From Streptomyces harbinensis (GTDB lineage Bacteria > Actinomycetota > Actinomycetes > Streptomycetales > Streptomycetaceae), in assembly GCF_900116145.1 (NCBI RefSeq), contig NZ_FPAB01000004.1:372001-436000 (forward strand): a stretch of DNA of 64,000 nt. Direction: 5' to 3'. Shown piece by piece: positions 10,392 to 18,559 of the stretch. Under the pieces are notes generated by a model. The model did no database searches. It had not been told where the DNA came from and was given only the letters and a program-made list of their open reading frames with translations. Both the position numbers and the translations under genes were made by a program. How positions within the stretch are numbered: the stretch's first letter is position 1; each line of letters starts with the position of its first letter.

Positions 10392-10423
10392 CCGGGGGCA
10401 TACCCCGGTTCCCCTAAGGGGAA
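10392..10423 (+). terminator. Tandem small hairpins after the LLM gene
   Basis: CCGGGG-GCATA-CCCCGG (10392-10408) is directly followed by the palindrome TTCCCC-TAA-GGGGAA (10409-10423). The first is a plausible terminator for the LLM gene. The second is also placed where an operator for the downstream ABC operon could lie, 41 nt before its TAGTGT -10 box. Confidence 0.5.
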
Positions 10424-10476
10424 AGGCAGCCGCGAGAGGGAGGTGGCACCCGGTGGGCGGCACTAGTGTCTGCCGG

Positions 10477-11430
10477 GTGAGTGTGATTGCGACCGAGAGC
10501 CTGAGCAAGCGGTACCCCAGGGTGACCGCACTTGACCGGCTGACCGTGGACATCGGGCCGGGCGTCACCGGCCTGGTCGGCGCCAACGGGGCCGGCAAAT
10601 CGACGCTGATCAAGATCCTGCTGGGGCTCGCTCCCGCGAGCGAGGGCAGCGCGGCCGTCCTGGGCAAGGACACCGCCCGTGAGGGCGCCGCCATCAGGGA
10701 GCAGGTCGGGTACATGCCCGAGCACGACTGCCTGCCGCCCGATGTGTCGGCGACCGAGTTCGTCGTGCACATGGCCCGGATGTCCGGGCTGCCGAGCACG
10801 GCGGCCCGGGAACGCACCGCCGACACCCTGCGGCACGTCGGCCTGTACGAGGAGCGGTACCGTCCCATGGGCGGCTACTCCACCGGCATGAAGCAGCGCG
10901 TCAAGCTCGCCCAGGCCCTCGTCCACGACCCGAAGCTGGTGCTGCTCGACGAGCCCACCAACGGCCTCGACCCGGCCGGCCGGGACGAGATGCTCGGCCT
11001 GATCCGGCGCGTGCACACCGACTTCGGGATATCCGTGCTGGTGACCTCCCACCTGCTCGGCGAACTGGAGCGCACCAGCGACCACATCGTCGTCATCGAC
11101 GGCGGCAAGCTGCTCAAGTCGCAGTCCACCCGGAGCTTCACCCAGACCACCACCACCCTGCTGATCGAGGTCACCGACTCCGACGCCCACCCGGACGGCG
11201 CCGACGCGCTGCGCACCGCGCTGACCGCCGCCGGCGTCACGCCGGTGGCCGAGCCGGACAGCACGCCCGGTGCGGCCCGGCTGGTCGTGGTCGAGGCGGA
11301 CGAGGAGCGGGTGTACGACACGGTGCGCGACACCGTCGCCGACCTCGGTCTGGGGATGGTGCGCATGGAGCAGCGCCGGCACCGGATCGCCGAAGTCTTC
11401 CAGGAGAACCGGACGGAGGCGGCCTCATGA
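10477..11430 (+). CDS. ABC transporter ATP-binding protein (first of pair)
   Basis: ATPase subunit of an ABC-2 type exporter, 317 residues. Walker A is GANGAGKST, the Q-loop precedes YMPEHD, the signature is YSTGMKQRVKLAQAL (variant LSGGQ), and Walker B is LVLLDEPTNGLDPAG with the switch His in TSHLL. The C-terminal 80 residues are an accessory domain. Start GTG 10477 is 7 nt after a TAGTGT box, suggesting a leaderless transcript beginning here. The stop overlaps the next gene's ATG by 4 bp. It forms one operon with three following genes; the exported substrate is unknown. Confidence 0.9.
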   Translation: MSVIATESLSKRYPRVTALDRLTVDIGPGVTGLVGANGAGKSTLIKILLGLAPASEGSAAVLGKDTAREGAAIREQVGYMPEHDCLPPDVSATEFVVHMARMSGLPSTAARERTADTLRHVGLYEERYRPMGGYSTGMKQRVKLAQALVHDPKLVLLDEPTNGLDPAGRDEMLGLIRRVHTDFGISVLVTSHLLGELERTSDHIVVIDGGKLLKSQSTRSFTQTTTTLLIEVTDSDAHPDGADALRTALTAAGVTPVAEPDSTPGAARLVVVEADEERVYDTVRDTVADLGLGMVRMEQRRHRIAEVFQENRTEAAS

Positions 11431-12353
11431 GCACCCCCACCCCCACCCCCACCCCCAGCCCCACCCCGCAGACCGCTACCGCGCGCATCCACAACATCGG
11501 CTACCGGCACTACGACGGCCCGCGGCTCGGGATCCCGTACGCCCGGCTGTCGCTGTTCACGCACTCACTGCGCGGGGCGTACGGCCTGGGGCGCTCGGCC
11601 CGCTCCAAGATCCTGCCGTTCGCGCTGGCCGCCATCATGGCCGTGCCCGCGCTGGTGATGGTGGCGGTCGCGGTCACGGTCGGCATGAACAGCCTGCCGA
11701 TCGGCTACACCGAGTACGCGCTGTTCATGCAGCCGATCATCGGGCTGTACCTGGCGCTGGCCGGCCCGCAACTGGTCTCGCTCGACCAGCGCTACCACAC
11801 CCTGCCCCTGTACTTCTCCCGGCCGCTCGAACACGCCGACTACGTACGGGCGAAGGCCGCCGCGCTGGCCGCCGCGCTGTTCGTGTTCACCGCCGTCCCG
11901 GTGGTGCTGCTGTACATCGGCGCGCTGCTCGCCAAGCTGAGCCCGGCCGACGAGACCCTCGGCTTCGGCAAGGGCCTGCTCTTCTCGGCCGTCTTCTCCG
12001 TCCTGCACGCCGCCATCGTGCTGCTGATCGCCTCGCTCACCCCGCGCCGCGGCTTCGGCGTCGCGGCCATCATCGGGGCGCTCACCGTGCCGTACTTCGC
12101 GGTCACCTCCGTGCAGTTCGTCGTCGCCGAGCAGGGCAGCGGCAGTCTGGACTCCGTCGGCTGGCTGGCGATGCTCTCGCCCGGCTCGCTCCTGGACGGC
12201 TTCCAGGGCGCGCTGCTCGGCGGCACGACCGAATTCCCCCACCAGTACGCACCCTCCGGCGCGATGGGCGCCGGCTACCTCGCGGTGATCGCCGGCGTGA
12301 CCGCCGTCTGCTACGTGCTGCTGCTGCGCCGCTACCGGAAGGCGGGACTGTGA
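11427..12353 (+). CDS. ABC-2 type transporter permease (first of pair)
   Basis: Integral membrane partner of the preceding ATPase, 308 residues. It opens with a threonine-proline repeat (TPTPTPTPSPTP, from an ACCCCC-type repeat at 11430-11466) and a soluble stretch, then has about six hydrophobic helices, for example FALAAIMAVPALVMVAVAVT and LAVIAGVTAVCYVLLLRRY. Reading frame starts within the stop of the upstream gene (ATGA) and ends within the start of the downstream one (GTGA). This indicates translational coupling and equimolar synthesis. Confidence 0.88.
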   Translation: MSTPTPTPTPSPTPQTATARIHNIGYRHYDGPRLGIPYARLSLFTHSLRGAYGLGRSARSKILPFALAAIMAVPALVMVAVAVTVGMNSLPIGYTEYALFMQPIIGLYLALAGPQLVSLDQRYHTLPLYFSRPLEHADYVRAKAAALAAALFVFTAVPVVLLYIGALLAKLSPADETLGFGKGLLFSAVFSVLHAAIVLLIASLTPRRGFGVAAIIGALTVPYFAVTSVQFVVAEQGSGSLDSVGWLAMLSPGSLLDGFQGALLGGTTEFPHQYAPSGAMGAGYLAVIAGVTAVCYVLLLRRYRKAGL

Positions 12354-13267
12354 CCACCATCCGCATCGAGAACGCCTCCCGCTGGTTCGGCAACGTCGTC
12401 GCCATCAACGATGTGAGCGTCACCATCGGACCGGGCATCACCGGGCTGCTGGGCCCCAACGGCGCGGGCAAGTCCACGCTGATCCACATGATGGGCGGCT
12501 TCCTGCCGCCGTCCGCCGGTGCCGTCACCCTGGACGGGGAGCCGATCTGGCGCAACGAGGCGGTCTACCGGCACATCGGGCTCGTCCCCGAGCGCGAAGG
12601 CATGTACGACTACCTGACGGGCGCCGAGTTCGTGCGGGCCAACGCCGAACTCCACGGCCTGCCCGACCCGGACACCGCCGCCCGGGCCGCCCTGGCCACC
12701 GTCGAGATGGAGCACGCCGCCGACCGCAACATCGTCACGTACAGCAAGGGCATGCGGCAGCGCGTCAAGATGGCCTCCGCGCTCGTCCACGAGCCGTCGG
12801 TGCTGCTGCTGGACGAGCCGTTCAACGGCATGGACCCGCGCCAGCGCATGCAGCTGATGGACCTGCTGCGCCGGATGGGCGAGCAGGGCAGGACCGTGCT
12901 GTTCTCCTCGCACATCCTGGAGGAGGTCGAGCAACTGGCCTCGCACATCGAGGTCATCGTGGCCGGCCGGCACGCGGCGTCGGGCGACTTCCGCACCATC
13001 CGCCGGCTGATGACGGACCGGCCGCACCGCTACCTGGTGCGCTCCAGCGACGACCGCGTGCTGGCCGCCGCGCTGATCGCCGACCCGTCCACCACCGGCA
13101 TCCACTTCGACACCGAGGAGGACGGCCTGCGCATCGAGGCGGCCGACTTCCCGCGCTTCACCACGCAACTCCCCCGGCTGGCCCGGGAACACGGCGTCCG
13201 GCTGCTGTCGGTCTCGCCGTCCGACGAATCCCTGGAGAGCGTCTTCTCCTATCTGGTGAGCGCGTAA
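12350..13267 (+). CDS. ABC transporter ATP-binding protein (second of pair)
   Basis: Second ATPase of the four-gene exporter, 305 residues. Walker A LLGPNGAGKST, signature YSKGMRQRVKMASAL, Walker B VLLLDEPFNGMDPRQ, switch His in SSHIL. The start is GTG 12350 (VTTIRIENASRWFGN), overlapping the permease stop by 4 bp; a much longer upstream frame is an artefact of high GC. About 40 percent similar by eye to the first ATPase, so the operon looks like a duplicated ATPase-permease unit. Confidence 0.9.
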   Translation: MTTIRIENASRWFGNVVAINDVSVTIGPGITGLLGPNGAGKSTLIHMMGGFLPPSAGAVTLDGEPIWRNEAVYRHIGLVPEREGMYDYLTGAEFVRANAELHGLPDPDTAARAALATVEMEHAADRNIVTYSKGMRQRVKMASALVHEPSVLLLDEPFNGMDPRQRMQLMDLLRRMGEQGRTVLFSSHILEEVEQLASHIEVIVAGRHAASGDFRTIRRLMTDRPHRYLVRSSDDRVLAAALIADPSTTGIHFDTEEDGLRIEAADFPRFTTQLPRLAREHGVRLLSVSPSDESLESVFSYLVSA

Positions 13268-13280
13268 AGGAGCCCTCGCG

Positions 13281-14003
13281 ATGTACCACCACACCGTCGC
13301 CCGGCTCACCCTCCGGGCCCTGCTCGGCCGGCGCCGTGCCCTCTTCCTGCTCGTCCTGCCCGCGCTGCTGATCGCCATCGCGCTCGCCGTCCGCCTGGTG
13401 ACGGGCGCGGACGACCGGGCCGCCGGCGAGATCCTGGGCGGCTTCGCCCTCGCCGTGATGGTGCCGCTGATCGGCGTGATCGCCGGCACCGGGGCGATAG
13501 CGCCGGAGATCGACGACGGCTCGATCGTCTATCTGCTGGCCAAGCCGCTGAAGCGGCACACCATCATCCTGACCAAGCTGTGGGTGGCCATCGGCGTCAC
13601 CCTGTCCTTCACCGTCGTGCCGACACTGCTCGCGGGGTTCATCCTCAACGGCAACAGCCAGCAGATCGCGAGCGCGTACGCCCTGGCCGCCGCCGTCGCC
13701 TCGGTCGCGTACAGCGCGGTGTTCCTGCTGCTCGGCACCGTCTCGCGGAACGCGGTGGTGCACGGGCTGATCTACGCGCTGGTGTGGGAGTCGCTGTTCG
13801 GCAGCCTGGTGCCGGGCGCGCGGGCGCTCAGCATCCAGCAGTGGGCGCTGGCCCTGGCCGAGCGGGTGGCCGCCCCGGGCGCGAACATCACCTCGGAGGT
13901 CGGCCTGCCCGCCGCCCTGATCCTGCTGACCGCCGCCACGGCGGCCGGCACCTGGTACGCGGCGCGCCGGCTGCGGGCGCTGACCCTGGCGAGCGAGGGC
14001 TGA
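13281..14003 (+). CDS. ABC-2 type transporter permease (second of pair)
   Basis: 240 residues with about six transmembrane helices, beginning near ALFLLVLPALLIAIALAVRL and ending WYAARRLRALTLASEG. AAAGGAG at 13266-13272 provides a strong Shine-Dalgarno. GAIAPEIDDGSIVYLLAKPL is the characteristic loop of this permease group. It is the last gene of the operon and is followed after 23 nt by a perfect hairpin. It probably pairs with the second ATPase; one heteromeric or two parallel exporters are both possible. Confidence 0.87.
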   Translation: MYHHTVARLTLRALLGRRRALFLLVLPALLIAIALAVRLVTGADDRAAGEILGGFALAVMVPLIGVIAGTGAIAPEIDDGSIVYLLAKPLKRHTIILTKLWVAIGVTLSFTVVPTLLAGFILNGNSQQIASAYALAAAVASVAYSAVFLLLGTVSRNAVVHGLIYALVWESLFGSLVPGARALSIQQWALALAERVAAPGANITSEVGLPAALILLTAATAAGTWYAARRLRALTLASEG

Positions 14004-14026
14004 GCGCCGGGCGAAACGCGGCAGAC

Positions 14027-14060
14027 GGGGCGGCCCGGCGGCACACCGCCGGGCCGCCCC
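14027..14060 (+). terminator. Rho-independent-type terminator of the ABC operon
   Basis: Perfect 15-bp GC stem (GGGGCGGCCCGGCGG) closed by the tetraloop CACA, starting 23 nt after the last permease stop. No T-run, as usual in this genus. Confidence 0.8.
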
Positions 14061-14131
14061 GCGCCGTTCGGACGCCGTTCGGGCCGGGCTCGCGGCCCGG
14101 CCCCGAGTCCGGCCGTGCGCGCGGTGGACGG

Positions 14132-14812
14132 CTACGGCCGCCCGTGCCGGTAACGGCGGCAGAGCCGGTGGGAGAATGCCGGATCCCCGGCCAGATCGGC
14201 GAGCCGGACACTCATCCCGGCGACGATGTGTTCGGTGTTCCCCAGCCGCGTCTCGACGTCCGCGAGCCGGGTCTCGACCCGGCGCAGCCGGTCGTCCATC
14301 CGGTTGACCACCAGCGCGACATCCCGCAGCGCCGGGCCGATGCCGGCCAGGACTCCTTCGATCGCAGTGACCCGCTGTTCAAGACCCGCACCGGCGGCGG
14401 TGTTCCCCTCCACGGCGTCCAGCAGATAGGCCCGTACCTCACGCGCCACGGCGCTGTCCCGGAGCAGCATCGCGATGTTGAGAACGGTGCGGCGGGTGTA
14501 GAGGGTGAGGCGACGCCGCATGGCCTGTGGATAACTCTCATTTGAGAGTTGCATCATGTAGCTCTCAAATTCCTGCAGGTCAGAGCCTTCCACTACGGTC
14601 AGACCGCTCTCGTTCAGCTCCTCACGATGCCGCGCCACCAGCGTCCTGATGGTGCTCCTGTGGACAACGAAATACTCCGCGACGATCTCCGTCGTCATAT
14701 GCAGCCCATCGGGCAGCAGCGCCAGCGCCTTCACCTTGTCGAGGACTTCGGTGCGCCCCCGGGTGTTCTCGCGCAGGGTGCGCGACTCCAGCAAAGCTTG
14801 TTCCTTGATCAT
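14132..14812 (-). CDS. Orphan DNA-binding protein with prophage/plasmid-type domains and coiled coil
   Basis: 226 residues. The N-terminal half (EVLDKVKALALLPDG, then MTTEIVAEYFVVHRSTIRTL and VARHREELNESGL) matches a pattern I know from prophage and conjugative-element proteins of Firmicutes and actinomycetes, with a helix-turn-helix at about residues 32-60. A second conserved block, LYTRRTVLNIAMLLRDSAVA followed by REVRAYLLD, lies at about 107-135. The C-terminal 70 residues form a heptad-rich coiled coil with LADVETRL. Function is unknown; a self-regulating repressor or antirepressor is the best guess. GGGAGGG lies 10 nt before the ATG. Base composition is less GC-rich than neighbours (for example CAAAGCTTGTTCCTTGATC). 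Palindromes lie upstream. Confidence 0.7.
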   Translation of the reverse strand: MIKEQALLESRTLRENTRGRTEVLDKVKALALLPDGLHMTTEIVAEYFVVHRSTIRTLVARHREELNESGLTVVEGSDLQEFESYMMQLSNESYPQAMRRRLTLYTRRTVLNIAMLLRDSAVAREVRAYLLDAVEGNTAAGAGLEQRVTAIEGVLAGIGPALRDVALVVNRMDDRLRRVETRLADVETRLGNTEHIVAGMSVRLADLAGDPAFSHRLCRRYRHGRP

Positions 14813-14931
14813 GACGAGACAGCCCTCCCAGGGCATCCGTGAACAGGTTGCCGGGCCCTGTCGCATCAGGGATCGTCGGACGGTCACGCGTTCGGAAGAG
14901 ACGGAGGAATCCCGGGAAGCAGTGCGTTAGG

Positions 14932-14946
14932 GGGTCAACTTGACCC
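14932..14946. promoter_or_regulatory. Palindrome GGGTCAA-C-TTGACCC, candidate operator
   Basis: Seven-base arms around a single C, followed rightward by CTCTAAAAT. It shares the half-site TGACCCTCT(C/A)AAAT with the larger palindrome centred 44 bp away, and both lie 120-200 bp upstream of the DNA-binding gene. Operator function is inference from repetition, symmetry and position. Confidence 0.5.
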
Positions 14947-14956
14947 TCTAAAATCC

Positions 14957-15009
14957 GCAGGCCGCTCATTTGAGAGGGTCAAGATGACCCTCTCAAATGA
15001 GCGGCCTGC
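14957..15009. repeat. Perfect 25-bp inverted repeat with 3-nt loop
   Basis: Arms of 25 bases are exact complements around the loop AGA; the core is ATTTGAGAGGGTCA / TGACCCTCTCAAAT flanked by GCAGGCCGCTC. It starts 10 nt after the stop of the serS-HAD operon and, reading leftward, is followed by GGATTTTAG, so it can act as a terminator of that operon. The AT-rich core recurs in the neighbouring palindrome and in shortened form inside the adjacent gene (AACTCTCATTTGAGAGTT at 14533-14550), which a plain terminator would not explain. Confidence 0.85.
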
Positions 15010-15019
15010 GCCCCCCGCC

Positions 15020-15859
15020 TCAGCCCAGCAGCAGGCGCTCCAGCACCTTGGCGATGCCCTCCGCCTCGTGCCCCGCCGTGACTTCGTCGGCGACCGCCAG
15101 CAGCGCGGGGTGGGCGTCGGCCATGGCCACGCCGTGGCCCGCCCAGGACAGCATCGGGATGTCGTTGGGCATGTCGCCGAACGCGATGGTGTCCGCCGCC
15201 GTGACCCCCAGCCGGCGGGCCGCCAGGGAGAGGCCGGTGGCCTTGGTCAGGCCCAGGGGCAGCATCTCCACCAGGTCCTCGCCCGAGACGACGAACGCCG
15301 CGTAGGCGCCCGCCGCCTCCGTGCAGGCCGCCGCCAGCCGGTCGTCGGACAGGTCGGGGTGGCGCAGGTACAGCTTGCTGATGGGCGCGTCCCACAGCCC
15401 GTCCCGGTCGGTCAGCGGGCGGGCGAGATCGGGCGCGTTGGGGTGGGGGACCGCTTCCGGGTCGCGCCGCCAGGCGAAGCCGGGGCCCATGGCGATGCCG
15501 CCGTCGATGCCGTCGAGCGACGCCGCGACCGCGACCGGGCCGATGCGCGCCTCCAGCGCCTCCAGCGCGCGGCGGGCCACCGTCCGGTCCAGCGTGACGG
15601 AGGTCAGCAGCCGGTGCTCGCCCGCGTGGTACAGCTGCCCGCCCTGGCCGCACACGGCGAGGCCGGTGTAGCCGAGGTCGTCCAGGATGTGCCGGGTCCA
15701 GGCGACGGTGCGCCCGGTGGCCACGAGGTGCGCGGCCCCGGCGGCGCCGGCCGCTGCCAGCGCCGCCCGGGTGCGCTCCGATATCGTCTGGTCGCGGCGC
15801 AGCAGCGTGCCGTCGAGATCGGTGGCGATCAGCCGGTAGGGGAAGCGGTCCTCACTCAC
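15020..15859 (-). CDS. HAD-superfamily hydrolase, Cof type (serS-linked)
   Basis: Cof-type phosphatase of 279 residues: [22 protein letters not shown], a lysine in [10 protein letters not shown], and [12 protein letters not shown]. The GTG start at 15859 overlaps the serS stop by 4 bp (GTGA), so the two are cotranslated. Partnership with seryl-tRNA synthetase is conserved in streptomycetes as far as I recall, but the functional link is unknown. A much longer reading frame extends back through serS in another frame and is not real. Substrate unknown. Confidence 0.9.
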   Translation of the reverse strand: MSEDRFPYRLIATDLDGTLLRRDQTISERTRAALAAAGAAGAAHLVATGRTVAWTRHILDDLGYTGLAVCGQGGQLYHAGEHRLLTSVTLDRTVARRALEALEARIGPVAVAASLDGIDGGIAMGPGFAWRRDPEAVPHPNAPDLARPLTDRDGLWDAPISKLYLRHPDLSDDRLAAACTEAAGAYAAFVVSGEDLVEMLPLGLTKATGLSLAARRLGVTAADTIAFGDMPNDIPMLSWAGHGVAMADAHPALLAVADEVTAGHEAEGIAKVLERLLLG

Positions 15860-17136
15860 GCGGCGACCGGCTCCAGCACGTCGCGCCCGCCCAGGTAGGG
15901 CCGCAGGACCTCCGGTACCCGCACCGAGCCGTCGGCCCGCTGGTGGTTCTCCAGCAGCGCGACGATGGTGCGCGGGACGGCGCACAGCGTGCCGTTGAGG
16001 GTGGCCACCGGCCGCACGGCACCGCCCTTCTCGCGCAGCCTGACCTGGAGCCGGCGGGCCTGGAACTCGGTGCAGTTGGACGCGGAGGTCAGCTCGCGGT
16101 ACTTGCCCTGGGTGGGGATCCACGCCTCGCAGTCGAACTTGCGGGAGGCCGAGGCCCCCAGGTCGCCGGAGGCCACGTCGATGACGCGGAAGGGCAGTTC
16201 GAGGGAGGTGAGCCACTGCTTCTCCCAGCTCAGCAGCCGCTCCAGCTCCGCCTCGGCCTCCTCGGGGGCGACGAAGCAGAACATCTCCACCTTGTCGAAC
16301 TGGTGCACCCGGAAGATGCCCCGGGTGTCCTTGCCGTAGCTGCCGGCCTCGCGGCGGAAGCACGGCGAGAACCCGGCGTAGCGGCGCGGGAGGGTGTCCG
16401 CGTCGAGGATCTCCTCCATGTGGTACGCGGCGAGCGGTACCTCGGAGGTGCCGACCAGGTACGCGTCGTCCTTCTCCAGGTGGTAGACGTCGGCGGCGGC
16501 CTGGCCGAGGAAGCCGGTGCCCTCCATGGCGCGCGGCTTGACCAGCGCGGGGGTGATCATCGGGACCAGTCCGGCGGCGGTGGCCTGGGCGATGGCGGCG
16601 TTGACGAGGGCGAGTTCCAGCAGGGCGCCGACGCCGGTGAGGTAGTAGAAGCGGGAGCCGGAGACCTTGGCGCCGCGCTCGGTGTCGATGGCGCCCAGGC
16701 CCTGGCCCAGTTCCAGGTGGTCCTTGGGCTCGAAGCCCTCGGCGGCGAAGTCGCGGTGGGTGCCGATGGTCTCCCGGACGGTGAAGTCGTCCTCGCCGCC
16801 GACGGGGACGTCGGGGTGGACGAGGTTGCCGACGGCCAGGAGCAGTTCCTGGGTGCGGGCGGCGGCCTCGTCGCGTTCGGCGTCGGCGGCCTTGACCGCG
16901 GCGGACAGCTCGCCGGCCCGGCGGAGCAGTTCGGCCTTCTCCTCGCCCGCGGCCTTCGGGATGCGCTTGCCGAGCTGCTTCTGCTCGGCGCGCAGTTCGT
17001 CGAAGCGCACACTGGAGGACCGGCGCAGTTCGTCGGCGGCCAGGAGTGAGTCGACGATGCCGACGTCCTCGCCACGGGCGCGCTGGGAGGCGCGCACTCG
17101 GTCAGGGTCCTCACGAAGCAGGCGAAGGTCAATCAC
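15856..17136 (-). CDS. serS: Seryl-tRNA synthetase
   Basis: Class II aminoacyl-tRNA synthetase charging tRNA-Ser, 426 residues, the usual length. Residues 1-105 make the antiparallel coiled-coil arm that grips the long variable arm of tRNA-Ser. Motif 2 is [20 protein letters not shown], and motif 3 is [33 protein letters not shown] contacts serine and ATP. Start GTG 17136 has no strong Shine-Dalgarno but a TAGCCT box at 17143-17148 on the same strand, 6 nt away, indicating a leaderless mRNA. First gene of a two-gene operon with the HAD phosphatase. Three of its tRNA substrates are encoded in the same window. Confidence 0.97.
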   Translation of the reverse strand: MIDLRLLREDPDRVRASQRARGEDVGIVDSLLAADELRRSSSVRFDELRAEQKQLGKRIPKAAGEEKAELLRRAGELSAAVKAADAERDEAAARTQELLLAVGNLVHPDVPVGGEDDFTVRETIGTHRDFAAEGFEPKDHLELGQGLGAIDTERGAKVSGSRFYYLTGVGALLELALVNAAIAQATAAGLVPMITPALVKPRAMEGTGFLGQAAADVYHLEKDDAYLVGTSEVPLAAYHMEEILDADTLPRRYAGFSPCFRREAGSYGKDTRGIFRVHQFDKVEMFCFVAPEEAEAELERLLSWEKQWLTSLELPFRVIDVASGDLGASASRKFDCEAWIPTQGKYRELTSASNCTEFQARRLQVRLREKGGAVRPVATLNGTLCAVPRTIVALLENHQRADGSVRVPEVLRPYLGGRDVLEPVAA

Positions 17137-17223
17137 CCCACCAGGCTACCGGTGATTCCGGGCGGAATCCCTGGCAATTGATTAGCGGCCTTTGTCCGCT
17201 TTGCCGGAGTGGCCATCGCGGTC

Positions 17224-17588
17224 GAATCCACAGGTCAGAGCCGGGTTTCCCACATGTTTTCCACAGGCTCTCGACTGCCCTGTGGATGAATGGGGGCCAC
17301 GGCGGGAGCGCTAGGATGTGAGGCCGGAGAATTCCCCGGCCAAACATCATCCACTCGCTCTTTCGAGGGAATCCCGGTGAATCTTGCGGTGATTTCCCTC
17401 ACTCCAAAGAGTCACCCGCCGGAAATGGGGTGACGAAGGGTGATGCGTCCCCTGTGGATGAGGTGTGGACAAGGGGTGCGGTCACCAAGCCGTTATGTCG
17501 ACAATGACCGATTGTGACCTGACGGGTTATCCACAGCCGACCGAGTGGCCCTGTGGATAACCCGGGGGCCCCGCCCCGTACGTCCACA
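17224..17588. other. Cluster of DnaA boxes between serS and pheA
   Basis: Within the 456-nt gap I count three exact 9-mers of the TT(G/A)TCCACA DnaA box: 17464-17472 and 17552-17560 (complement strand) and 17527-17535 (plus). One-mismatch copies lie at 17257-17265, 17281-17289 and 17453-17461. Two-mismatch or weaker copies lie at 17224-17232, 17246-17254 and 17580-17588. Orientation is mixed and spacing irregular. No ORF fills the gap. A comparable DnaA-box cluster outside oriC is known in S. coelicolor to restrain replication initiation by titrating DnaA; equivalence is inference. Confidence 0.82.
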
Positions 17589-17592
17589 GCCG

Positions 17593-18525
17593 TCACGCAC
17601 CGCGCCCGTCCAGACACCGCGTGAGCCAGTCGGCCGCCCGCAGGAAATCCGGATCGGTGGTCCCCTCCCGTACCGTGGCCGCCACCCGGTCCGCGCGCGG
17701 GTACGAGCCCAGGAACCTGATGTCCCGGCACAGCCGCCGCAGCCCCATCAGCGCCTCGCCCACCCGCCGTTCGGAGATGTGCCCCTCGCAGTCCAGCGAG
17801 AAGCTGTACTGCCCGATGCCCGCTCCCGTCGGCCGCGACTCGATCCGCATCAGATTCACCCCGCAGGTCGCGAACTCCTGCAACACCTCAAGCAGCGCGC
17901 CCGGATGGTCCTCCCGCAGCCACAGCACCACCGACGTCTTGTCCGCCCCGGTCGGCGCCGCCGGCCGGGCCGGGCGCCCGGTCAGCACGAAGCGCGTGGT
18001 GGCGTTGTCCGCGTCGTGGATCTCGGTGACCAGCGGATCGAGCCCGTAGGTGGCCGCCGCGAACTCCCCCGCGAACGCCGCGTCGTAGCGCCCCTCCTGC
18101 ACCAGCCGCGCGCCGTCCGCGTTCGAGGCCGCCGACTCCCACTGCGCCTGCGGCAGATGCTGCGCCAGCCAGCCCCGCACCTGCGGCTGGGCCACCGGGT
18201 GCCCGGTGACCGTCTTGATGTCGGCCAGCGTGGTGCCCGGCCGCACCAGCAGCGCGAAGGCGATCGGCAGCAGCACCTCGCGGTAGATCATCAGGGGCTC
18301 GCCGGAGGCCAGTTCGTCCACCGTGGCGGAGACCCCGCCCTCCACCGAGTTCTCGATCGGCACCAGCGCGCCCGCCGCGTCCCCGGCCCGTACCGCGTCC
18401 AGCGCGGCCGGCACCGAGATCATCGGGACCAGCTCCCGGGTCGCCGCCTCCGGCAGGGTGCGGAGCGCGGCCTCGGTGAAGGTGCCCTCGGGACCGAGAT
18501 AGGTGTAGCGGCTGGCTGCTGTCAT
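17593..18525 (-). CDS. pheA: Prephenate dehydratase
   Basis: Converts prephenate to phenylpyruvate in phenylalanine synthesis, 310 residues. The catalytic domain starts YLGPEGTFTEAAL, holds VPIENSVEGGVSATVD and ATTRFVLTGR (catalytic TRF motif). A C-terminal ACT domain follows with the feedback-binding stretch HPGALLEVLQEFA and CGVNLMRIESRPT. So allosteric inhibition by phenylalanine is expected. A TACGGT box lies 6 nt before the ATG, a leaderless pattern. The gene is monocistronic and sits next to the DnaA-box cluster. Confidence 0.96.
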   Translation of the reverse strand: MTAASRYTYLGPEGTFTEAALRTLPEAATRELVPMISVPAALDAVRAGDAAGALVPIENSVEGGVSATVDELASGEPLMIYREVLLPIAFALLVRPGTTLADIKTVTGHPVAQPQVRGWLAQHLPQAQWESAASNADGARLVQEGRYDAAFAGEFAAATYGLDPLVTEIHDADNATTRFVLTGRPARPAAPTGADKTSVVLWLREDHPGALLEVLQEFATCGVNLMRIESRPTGAGIGQYSFSLDCEGHISERRVGEALMGLRRLCRDIRFLGSYPRADRVAATVREGTTDPDFLRAADWLTRCLDGRGA

Positions 18526-18559
18526 GCCGCCACCGTATCCCCTTCCCGGACCCCGCCCG

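Noticed and set aside
11270..13267. 665-codon frame as an ABC fusion protein
   Set aside because: The first 360 codons are out-of-frame permease sequence. The true ATPase starts at GTG 12350 with a GTGA overlap.
14957..15009. Terminal inverted repeat of an insertion sequence
   Set aside because: No transposase frame, no target-site duplication and no second copy at a distance; arms are adjacent with a 3-nt loop.
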